A DNA stretch of 64,000 bases from an uncultured Cellulophaga sp. (GTDB taxonomy: Bacteria; Bacteroidota; Bacteroidia; Flavobacteriales; Flavobacteriaceae): assembly GCA_947496695.1 (NCBI GenBank), contig CANMEI010000011.1:1-64000 (forward strand), written 5' to 3'. Shown one piece after another: positions 1 through 8,218 of this stretch. The translations under genes were made by a program, and so were the position numbers. Under the pieces are notes generated by a model that was given only the letters and a program-made list of their open reading frames with translations, searched no databases and was not told the DNA's origin. Each line of letters opens with the position of its first letter. The first letter of the stretch is position 1.

Positions 1-1
1 T

Positions 2-664
2 ACGAACCCTGTTGTTTATGCAGTTACTGCAGAGGATAATACAACTCAAGAATATACAGTTACTGTTACATCACCAGTATTAAGTACAACAAATAGTATT
101 ACACAATTTACCATTGATGGGGTTGATGGAACCATAACAGGAACAGATATAACCTTAACACTACCAGCAGGCACAGATATAAGTTCATTATCACCAACAA
201 TAGTACATACGGGCGAAACAATAAGTCCTAATTCAGGTGTAGCACAAGACTTTACAGATCCTGTTGTTTATACAGTTACTGCAGAGGATAATACAGCTCA
301 AGAATATACAGTTACTGTTACTACTCCAGAACCAACTGCTACTTTTAGTGATGGTACGTATATAAACCAAGCTTCTTCGTCTAAATCAGGTACATTGACT
401 ATTGTTAATGGTTCTATTGCATTTTCACTTACTACCGTTTCATTAGAAAGAGATGCTAATGGAGGAGTACCAGATATTGCTCAATCTATCTTCGAAATAC
501 AAGATTCAGAAGGTAATATTATAGAAAGTATTAATGGCTTTACAAGTGGAGGTTCTGGTGTTATTTCTGAATCTAGTTTAATTCCAGAAGGCATATATAC
601 CTATACATTATCAGGTACTTTTATTAGTACTAGTGCATATAGCAGAGTATCTTCAATAGATTGA
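2..664 (+). CDS. Partial repeat lipoprotein, 3' end (first member of paralog array)
   Basis: The reading frame is open from the window edge to the TGA at 662-664, so the 5' end lies outside. The visible part holds the end of one DUF5018-like repeat and one complete repeat (about 75 residues, ending in TVTAEDNTAQEYTVTV). A C-terminal module of about 115 residues follows, beginning PTATFSDGTY and containing SGTLTIVNG and IPEGIYTY. The same module ends the gene at 5279-8212, so this is a member of the array. An internal ATG at 395 is not a credible start because homology runs upstream of it. The family is probably surface-exposed; its function is unknown. Confidence 0.85.
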   Translation, partial: TNPVVYAVTAEDNTTQEYTVTVTSPVLSTTNSITQFTIDGVDGTITGTDITLTLPAGTDISSLSPTIVHTGETISPNSGVAQDFTDPVVYTVTAEDNTAQEYTVTVTTPEPTATFSDGTYINQASSSKSGTLTIVNGSIAFSLTTVSLERDANGGVPDIAQSIFEIQDSEGNIIESINGFTSGGSGVISESSLIPEGIYTYTLSGTFISTSAYSRVSSID

Positions 665-696
665 CAAAATTAAATTAAAAAAAATAACTAACCCAA

Positions 697-2847
697 ATGA
701 AAAAACCAACCAAATACATACTAAGCTTTCTCATTATTCTAATAGTGATACTTGCATGTACAAAACAGGTGGGTTTGTATACTGAGGTAGAATTTGAGTT
801 AACCGAAACTCATGAAACAGATGGTTATATTAATACAGCTTTAGCTACAGCAATAACTGTTATTCCTGAGGAAATAGTTGAAGGCTATAGTTATTCATAC
901 TCTTATAAAATAAATAGTGGAGCAGGGTATTTTGAAGATGAATTAGGAACTATTATTTCAGAGGGGGAAAAAATAGCATTAGATCCATTAACAGCATCTC
1001 TTAATTATATAGCTACAGAGATAGGTGATCATTCTATTGTTTTTACTGCTGAAGACTCTTTTGGCTTTACAGAACAAGTAATTGCAACCTATTTGATTAC
1101 TGATATTCCTGTTACTTGGACTGTGTCAGCAAGTACAGATCAAATACTCCTTGGAGATTCAGAAACAATATCAATTGTACTAGGTTCCGAAACCGAAGAC
1201 CAAGAAGTAACTTATGAAAGAAACTACTCTTTTACTGAAGGCACTGGTACGTTAACAACTTCTGAAGGAAATAATGAAATTTTAAATGAATTAGTTGAAA
1301 TAACAACAGGAACATATGAGTTAGAATTTACAGCGACAGAACTAAGTTCAGTTACTATTGAATTTTTATTAGAAGATTCAAACGGACAAGAAGTAATAGA
1401 AACAGTTAGTTTTGAGGTTGTAGAAGTATTAGAGGAAAGTGATGAAAATTCAATTACTTCTTTTGAATTGGAAGGTATAACTATTGATAATCCTGAAAAT
1501 GAATTTATCATTACATTGCCTTCGGGAACCGATGTTACGGCACTTACTCCAATGATTATTCATGATGGAGAAAGTATAAATCCAGATAATATTGTACAAG
1601 ATTTTTCTAGTCCAGTTACTTATACTGTTACAGCAGAAAATGATGATACACAAGAATATACTGTAACTGTAGCGTTAGAAGTAGAGGAAAGTGATGAAAA
1701 TTCAATTACTTCTTTTGAATTGGAAGGGATAACTATTGATAATCCTGAAAATGAATTTACCATCACATTACCTGCGGGAACAGACGTTACGGCACTTACT
1801 CCAATGATTATTCATGATGGAGAAAGTATAAATCCAGATAATACTGCACAAGATTTTTCTAGCCCAGTTACTTATACTGTTACAGCAGAAAATGATGATA
1901 TACAAGAATATATTGTAACAGTTGAACTTGAATCAGGAAATGAACCTACAGCTGAAAACTTTGATGTAATTTTTGAAGAAAATTCAACGAGTAATTTAAT
2001 TGATGTTGCAGCTAGAATAGCTGATGATGATGGAGATAGTTTAACAGTGAGTGTTGCTGAAAGTGGAGAACCTTTAAATGGTACAGTTACATTTTCAGGA
2101 ACAGAAATTTATTATACTCCTAACACTAATTTTTTTGGTAATGATCAAATTGAATATAGTGTAAGTGATGGAACTACAACAGTTAATGCAATTATTTCTA
2201 TTACAGTTTCGGAAACAATAGTATATAAATACCATCGAGTTGAATTTTTAGGAAGTGATAAAGATACAGCTACTACCAATTATTGTAATGACACATATTT
2301 AAACTCAAGTAAACTAAATATTGCTATTGACGAAATGTTAATGGTTGATGATATTTATTTAGTTAGCGGTGCAACAGAAATAGCAGATGGCTATTATATA
2401 GTCGTTATAGCAACGGATACCGAAAGCGGTGACGCAGATGAAAATATATCAGGAGATTTTTTTTCGAACAATATTTCTTTAAGTTGTACAACTGAGATAA
2501 CATTTGACCCTTCTACAGGTATTTATACTGCTCCCGCTGGATCAACAGTAACAGTCGACCTATATTCCTATGGATCAGGGGGTATTGGTGATGCAGAAGT
2601 TGAAGCTTATGATTTAAGAGTTAGGGTTAATACTGAGTGGGTTAGTTATGCCGTTGACGATGAGTTTTCAGAAAGAAATTATTTTACTTTTACTATGCCT
2701 GAAAGTGGCAGTGTATCTCTTACAGGATATCATGACGAAACAATTTCAGGATTAGATATTGAATCTAGTTCATATGTTACAATCTCTAATAGTGATGGGA
2801 TTTCTCAATATTTTACAATGGATGTAGATAATGGAATGCCACAATAA
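697..2847 (+). CDS. Surface lipoprotein with DUF5018-like repeats (array copy A)
   Basis: 716 aa. The signal peptide ends in a lipobox (ILAC, Cys21), so this is a lipoprotein. Residues about 24-245 form the constant head found in all complete copies: two related beta-rich units, the first with SYSYSYKINSG and EDSFGFTEQ. Their pattern recalls the Bacteroides TraQ/DUF3872 fold, which is inference only. Two nearly identical DUF5018-like repeats (about 250-330 and 334-413) follow, then a cadherin-like unit (about 418-507, GNDQIEYSVSDG). The C-terminal module contains YTAPAGSTVTV and SYVTISNSDG and is shared with copy B. The gene starts 32 bp after the preceding stop; the leader has the ACTAACC-type sequence seen before other copies. 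Function is unknown; adhesion or surface-layer roles are plausible. Confidence 0.85.
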   Translation: MKKPTKYILSFLIILIVILACTKQVGLYTEVEFELTETHETDGYINTALATAITVIPEEIVEGYSYSYSYKINSGAGYFEDELGTIISEGEKIALDPLTASLNYIATEIGDHSIVFTAEDSFGFTEQVIATYLITDIPVTWTVSASTDQILLGDSETISIVLGSETEDQEVTYERNYSFTEGTGTLTTSEGNNEILNELVEITTGTYELEFTATELSSVTIEFLLEDSNGQEVIETVSFEVVEVLEESDENSITSFELEGITIDNPENEFIITLPSGTDVTALTPMIIHDGESINPDNIVQDFSSPVTYTVTAENDDTQEYTVTVALEVEESDENSITSFELEGITIDNPENEFTITLPAGTDVTALTPMIIHDGESINPDNTAQDFSSPVTYTVTAENDDIQEYIVTVELESGNEPTAENFDVIFEENSTSNLIDVAARIADDDGDSLTVSVAESGEPLNGTVTFSGTEIYYTPNTNFFGNDQIEYSVSDGTTTVNAIISITVSETIVYKYHRVEFLGSDKDTATTNYCNDTYLNSSKLNIAIDEMLMVDDIYLVSGATEIADGYYIVVIATDTESGDADENISGDFFSNNISLSCTTEITFDPSTGIYTAPAGSTVTVDLYSYGSGGIGDAEVEAYDLRVRVNTEWVSYAVDDEFSERNYFTFTMPESGSVSLTGYHDETISGLDIESSSYVTISNSDGISQYFTMDVDNGMPQ

Positions 2848-2867
2848 GAAACACATAACCAACCACA

Positions 2868-5240
2868 ATGCAAAAACCGACCAAATACATATTAAGTTTC
2901 ATCTCTATATTAGTAATTATACTTGCTTGTACCAAAGATGTTGGTTTATATACTGAGGTAGAATTTGAATTAACAGAAACTCATGAAGTAGATGGGTTTA
3001 TTAATTCATCATTAATAACTTCACTTTCAGTAACACCTGAGGAAATTGTGGAAGGCTATAGTTATTCATACTCTTACAAAATAAATAGTGGAGAAGGCTA
3101 TTATATAGATGAAGATAATATTGCTATTGGAGAAGGAGATAAGGTTGGTTTTAGCCCTTTATCTACCGCAATAACTTATATACCTACAGCTATTGGTGAT
3201 CATTCTGTAGTTTTTACAGCAGAGGATAATTTTGGTTTTACAGAACAAATTATAATTACATATGCTATTACAAATATTCCTGTTACATGGACCGCAGTAG
3301 GACCAGAAGGACCTGTGCTATTAAATTCCTCTCAAAACATTACAGTTACTTTAGGTAATGAGGCTGAAGAAACAGAAGTTACTTATGAAAGATATTATAG
3401 TATAACTCAAGGAAACGGTGATCTGTACAGCTCTCCTTTTGGTAATGCTGAAACACTAAATGAGTGGGTTGAAATTACTCCTGATAGTTATGAATTAGAA
3501 TATGTACCTAATGAAATAGGAATAAACACTTTAGAATTTTTATTGCAAGATTCAAACAGACAAGAGTTTACAGCTACTGTTTCTTTTGAGGTTGTTGCTG
3601 AACTCGCTTCTGATAAGGATATTACTTCGTTTAGTATTAATAATGTTGTTGGTATTATTACGGACACTACTATTAACCTCGTACTAGCAGAAGGAACTGA
3701 TCTTACTTCTTTAACCCCTGAAATTATTCATTCAGGTGTAAACATTTCTCCTGATTCTGGTGTTGCTCAAGATTTCACTAACCCTGTTACTTATACCGTT
3801 ACTGCCGAAGACGAAACAACACAAATATATACTGTGATAGTAACAGCTCCTGAGCTTAGTGAAACTAAAGATATTACTTCATTTAGTATAGAAGGCGTGA
3901 ATGGTGTTATCTCTGGTACAGATATTACTGTCACTTTACCACAAGGAACTGATCTTACTTCTTTGACCCCTGAAATTATTCATTCAGGTATCAGCATTTC
4001 TCCTGATTCTGGTGTTGCTCAAGATTTCACTAACCCTGTTACTTATACCGTTACTGCAGAAAATGACGATATTCAAGAATATATAGTTACTGTTGAACTG
4101 GAAGAAGAAAATAAAGCGCCAATAGCGGTAGCAACTTCTGATGTAACTTCAGGAACTCCTACTCTTGAAGTTCAATTTACAGGAGATACATCTTCTGATC
4201 CTGATGGAGATGCAATAACGTATGCGTGGGATTTTGGAGATGGAAATACTTCTACTGAAATTAATCCAATTCATTCATATACTACAGAAGGAACGTATAC
4301 AGCTTCTTTAATTGTTACTGATAATCAAACACCTGCTTTATCAAGTACAGAAGTAACTATTGAAATTACAGTTACAGAAGAAAATAAAGCGCCAACAGCA
4401 GTAGCAACTTCTGATGTAACCTCAGGAAATTCTACTCTTGAAGTTCAATTTGATGGTAGTGGTTCTTCTGATCCTGATGGAGATACAATAACTTATGCGT
4501 GGGATTTTGGAGATGGAAATACTTCTACTGAAATTAATCCTACTCATTCATATACTACAGCAGCAACATATACGGTGTCTTTAATTGTAACAGATGATCA
4601 AACTCCTGCTTTATCAAGTACAGAAGCAACTATTGAAATTACAGTTACAGAAGAAAATCAAGCGCCAACAGCAGTAGCAACTTCTGATGTAACCTCAGGA
4701 AATTCTACTCTCGAAGTACAATTTACAGGTGATACATCTTCTGATCCTGATGGTGATGCCATAACGTATGCGTGGGATTTTGGAGATGGAAATACTTCTA
4801 CTGAAATTAATCCTACACATTCATACTCGACTATTGGTGACTACACTGTTACTTTAACAGTTGATGATGGAAATGGAGCAACTGCTTCCGATATTTTTGA
4901 CATATCTGTTGCAACACCAATTACTTTTAACTCATCAACAGGAGAATATACTGCTCCTGCAGGTTCTAATGTAACCTTGTTTATGTATTCTGCTGGTACG
5001 GGAGGAAAGGGTACAGCACGTGTCTCTGTAGATGGATCATATTTACTATTAAATTCATGGAATACTTTAGACACTGGTGAGAATTTTTATGAAACTGCTG
5101 AAAGTAGTTTTACTATGCCAGAAACAGGTAGTGTTATAATTTCAGGTACTCATTTTGATTCATCAGACAGTAACTCTGAATCATATGTAACAATATCAAA
5201 TGATGAAGGTTCTTCTAAATACTTTTCTATGGTAAATTAA
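2868..5240 (+). CDS. Surface lipoprotein with DUF5018-like and PKD repeats (array copy B)
   Basis: 790 aa. Lipobox IILAC with Cys21. It has the constant head (about 24-245), two DUF5018-like repeats, then three consecutive PKD domains of about 85 residues, each with the signature YAWDFGDGNTSTEINP. The PKD units are nearly identical to each other in DNA (around 4130-4380, 4390-4640, 4660-4910), which suggests recent internal duplication. The C-terminal module (YTAPAGSNVTLFMYS, SYVTISNDEG) matches copy A. PKD domains usually act as spacers or carbohydrate- and protein-binding modules in extracellular proteins. It lies 20 bp downstream of copy A and is probably co-transcribed or recently duplicated. 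Confidence 0.85.
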   Translation: MQKPTKYILSFISILVIILACTKDVGLYTEVEFELTETHEVDGFINSSLITSLSVTPEEIVEGYSYSYSYKINSGEGYYIDEDNIAIGEGDKVGFSPLSTAITYIPTAIGDHSVVFTAEDNFGFTEQIIITYAITNIPVTWTAVGPEGPVLLNSSQNITVTLGNEAEETEVTYERYYSITQGNGDLYSSPFGNAETLNEWVEITPDSYELEYVPNEIGINTLEFLLQDSNRQEFTATVSFEVVAELASDKDITSFSINNVVGIITDTTINLVLAEGTDLTSLTPEIIHSGVNISPDSGVAQDFTNPVTYTVTAEDETTQIYTVIVTAPELSETKDITSFSIEGVNGVISGTDITVTLPQGTDLTSLTPEIIHSGISISPDSGVAQDFTNPVTYTVTAENDDIQEYIVTVELEEENKAPIAVATSDVTSGTPTLEVQFTGDTSSDPDGDAITYAWDFGDGNTSTEINPIHSYTTEGTYTASLIVTDNQTPALSSTEVTIEITVTEENKAPTAVATSDVTSGNSTLEVQFDGSGSSDPDGDTITYAWDFGDGNTSTEINPTHSYTTAATYTVSLIVTDDQTPALSSTEATIEITVTEENQAPTAVATSDVTSGNSTLEVQFTGDTSSDPDGDAITYAWDFGDGNTSTEINPTHSYSTIGDYTVTLTVDDGNGATASDIFDISVATPITFNSSTGEYTAPAGSNVTLFMYSAGTGGKGTARVSVDGSYLLLNSWNTLDTGENFYETAESSFTMPETGSVIISGTHFDSSDSNSESYVTISNDEGSSKYFSMVN

Positions 5241-5278
5241 TAGTAAATTATTATTTAATAATAACTAACCAACATACA

Positions 5279-8212
5279 ATGCACAAACCAACCTATAAAT
5301 ACATATTAAGCTTCATCTCTATATTAGCAATTATACTTGCTTGTACTAAAGATGTGGGTTTATATACTGAGGTAGAATTTGAGTTAACCGAAACTCATGA
5401 AATTGAGGGTTATATAAATACAGCTTTAGCTACAGCAATAACTGTTATTCCTGAGGAAATAGTTGAAGGCTATAGTTATTCATACTCTTATAAAATAAAT
5501 AGTGGAGCAGGGTATTTTGAAGATGAATCAGGAACCATTATTTCTGAAGGAGATAAAATAGCTTTAGATCCTTTATCTGCTTCACTTAATTATATTGCTA
5601 CAACCGTAGGTGATCATGCCATTGTTTTTACAGCTACAGATTCTTTTGGCTTTGCAGAACAAGTAATTGCTACATATTCTATTACAAATATTCCTGTTAC
5701 ATGGACCGCAACAGGTCCTACAAATCAGTTACTTGTTGGAGATTCTGACACTATAACTATTGTTTTAGGTTCAGAAACTCAAGCAGAAGAAGTAACCTAT
5801 CAAAGAAATTACTCGTTTATTGAAAATACAGGTACTTTAACAACTTCCGAAGGTAATAATGAAATTTTAGATGAATTAGTTGATATAATTCCAGGAACTT
5901 ATGAGTTAACATTTACAGCAACTGAATTAGGGATAACCACTATTGAATTTTTATTAGAAGATTCAAACGGTCAGGAATTAATTGAGACTATAAGTTTTGA
6001 AGTTGTAGCAGAGGTAGAGCTATCTTCTGAAAATACTATTACTGAATTTGAATTAGATGGAATAATTGTTTCAGATCCTGATAATAATTTTACAATTACA
6101 CTTCCTAGCGGTACTGATATTACATCATTAACACCAACAATTGAACATAATGGGGTATCAATAAGTCCAGCTTCAGAAACTTCTCAAGATTTTTCGAATC
6201 CTTTAACTTATGTGGTTACTGCAGAAAATGATGCTATTCAAGAATATATAGTTACTGTAGAAGTAGAGGTAGCAGAAAGCGACACAAACTCTATTACATC
6301 TTTTGAATTAGAGGGCGTTACAGTTACAAACCCTGAAAATGAATTTACAATTACATTACCTGCTGATACTGATATTTCTGCTTTAACTCCTACAATTCAA
6401 CATAATGGAGTAAGTATAAATCCTGATAATTCTGCACAAGATTTTTCGAATCCTGTAACTTATGTGGTTACTGCAAAAAATGATGCTATTCAAGAATATA
6501 TAGTTACTGTAGAAGTAGAGGTAGCAGAAAGCGACACAAACTCTATTACTTCTTTTGAACTTGAAGGTGTTACTGTAACTAATCCTGAAAATGAATTTAC
6601 AATCACGTTGCCTGCAGGAACTGATGTTACTGCACTTACTCCAACAATTAATCATAATGGAGAAAGTATAAATCCTGATAATTCTGCACAAGATTTTTCC
6701 AATCCTGTAACTTATACCGTTACTGCGGAAAATGATGATACACAAGAATATATTGTAACTGTTGAACTGGAAGAAGAAAATCAAGCACCAACAGCAGTAG
6801 CAACTTCTGATGTAACTTCAGGAACTTCTACTCTTGAAGTACAATTTACAGGTGATGCTTCTTCTGATCCTGATGGTGATGCAATAACGTATGCATGGGA
6901 TTTTGGAGATGGAAGTACTTCTACTGAAATTAATCCTACTCATTCATATACTACAGAAGGAACTTATAATGCTTCTTTAATTGTTACTGATAATCAAACT
7001 CCTGCTTTATCAAGTATAGAAGCAACTATTGAAATTATAGTTACTGAAGAAAATCAAGCTCCAATAGCAAGTATTATTGCAAACCCACTATCAGGTACAG
7101 CTCCTTTAGACGTCTTATTTGTAGGAAATGCAAATGATCCTGATGGAGACACATTAAGTTATGCGTGGGATTTTGGAGATAATATAGGAACATCAACAGA
7201 ACAAATACCATCATATACTTTTAACAATGCTGGAATTTATGAGGTAACCTTAACTGTAACTGATGACGGAAACCCTAATCTATCAAGTGTAGCTACAATT
7301 GAAATAACTGTTACTGGAGCAAATAATGCGCCAACTGCTCTTGCTTCTGGTCCAAATACTGCGATAAAAAATGAAACAGTTCAATTTACAGGCGATGCTT
7401 CTTCTGACCCTGATGGTGATGCTATAACTTATGCATGGGACTTTGGAGATAATATAGGAACATCAACTTTAGAAAATCCAACATATTCATATACTGTTGC
7501 TGGAATTTATGAGGTAACACTAATAGTAACGGATAATGGAACACCTGCTATGTCAAGCACTGAATTCACATTTGAAATTATTATTTCTGATCCTAACCAA
7601 GCACCAACAGCTGTTGCAAGTTCAAATGTATCAACAGGAACGGCAACTTTAAAAGTACAATTTACAGGTAGTAATTCTACCGATGATGGTGATCAGTTGT
7701 ATTATTTATGGGATTTTGGCGATGGTAGTACCTCTACTGAAGCTGACCCATTACATAGTTTTACTAATGCAGGAGAATATGAAGTTTTATTAACAGTTTC
7801 AGATGATGGATCTCCTTCATTAAGTGATTCAGATACAATTACTATCACAGTAAGTGAACCAACACCAACTGCAACTTTTAGTAATGGTTCTTTTATTGAT
7901 AATTCATCAGATTCTTCAATAAACCCACTATCAGGAACATTAACAATTGAAAACGGGGCTATGACATTTGATGTTATTGCCCACTCCTTTTCTACAGAAG
8001 AAGTTATTACAGGAATTACAATTGTAACATTCGAAATAACTAATACTAATGGTACCGATGTAAATACAACACAAGCGACAGCAATTCCGGATGGTGGCGG
8101 AATAAGTGAACAGACAGAAACAACCCCAGAAATACCAGAAGGAGTTTACAATTATTCTATTTCTATACAAACAGGGGGAGATGAAGGCGCAGGACAAGTA
8201 GTTCCAAATTAA
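5279..8212 (+). CDS. Surface lipoprotein with DUF5018-like and PKD repeats (array copy C)
   Basis: 977 aa, the longest copy. Lipobox IILAC with Cys22. Order: constant head (about 25-245), three DUF5018-like repeats, four PKD domains (YAWDFGDGSTSTEINP, YAWDFGDNIGTSTEQ, YAWDFGDNIGTSTLE, YLWDFGDGSTSTEADP), and the C-terminal module PTATFSNGSF ... SGTLTIENG shared with the partial gene at the window start. The stretch 5333-5677 appears base-for-base identical to 8276-8620 in copy D, and about 300 bp around 5945-6260 is nearly identical to 8885-9200. That indicates recent duplication or gene conversion. Confidence 0.85.
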   Translation: MHKPTYKYILSFISILAIILACTKDVGLYTEVEFELTETHEIEGYINTALATAITVIPEEIVEGYSYSYSYKINSGAGYFEDESGTIISEGDKIALDPLSASLNYIATTVGDHAIVFTATDSFGFAEQVIATYSITNIPVTWTATGPTNQLLVGDSDTITIVLGSETQAEEVTYQRNYSFIENTGTLTTSEGNNEILDELVDIIPGTYELTFTATELGITTIEFLLEDSNGQELIETISFEVVAEVELSSENTITEFELDGIIVSDPDNNFTITLPSGTDITSLTPTIEHNGVSISPASETSQDFSNPLTYVVTAENDAIQEYIVTVEVEVAESDTNSITSFELEGVTVTNPENEFTITLPADTDISALTPTIQHNGVSINPDNSAQDFSNPVTYVVTAKNDAIQEYIVTVEVEVAESDTNSITSFELEGVTVTNPENEFTITLPAGTDVTALTPTINHNGESINPDNSAQDFSNPVTYTVTAENDDTQEYIVTVELEEENQAPTAVATSDVTSGTSTLEVQFTGDASSDPDGDAITYAWDFGDGSTSTEINPTHSYTTEGTYNASLIVTDNQTPALSSIEATIEIIVTEENQAPIASIIANPLSGTAPLDVLFVGNANDPDGDTLSYAWDFGDNIGTSTEQIPSYTFNNAGIYEVTLTVTDDGNPNLSSVATIEITVTGANNAPTALASGPNTAIKNETVQFTGDASSDPDGDAITYAWDFGDNIGTSTLENPTYSYTVAGIYEVTLIVTDNGTPAMSSTEFTFEIIISDPNQAPTAVASSNVSTGTATLKVQFTGSNSTDDGDQLYYLWDFGDGSTSTEADPLHSFTNAGEYEVLLTVSDDGSPSLSDSDTITITVSEPTPTATFSNGSFIDNSSDSSINPLSGTLTIENGAMTFDVIAHSFSTEEVITGITIVTFEITNTNGTDVNTTQATAIPDGGGISEQTETTPEIPEGVYNYSISIQTGGDEGAGQVVPN

Positions 8213-8218
8213 AAAACT

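Noticed and set aside
2868..5240. PKD DNA repeats considered as a possible CRISPR-like or minisatellite array
   Set aside because: The units are in frame, about 255 bp long and encode PKD domains; there are no short spacers.
6383..6784. 133-codon minus-strand frame inside array copy C, with similar frames at 1450-1653 and 9116-9466
   Set aside because: They recur because the DUF5018-like repeats recur; they are the antisense of repeats with no signal, start context or independent conservation.
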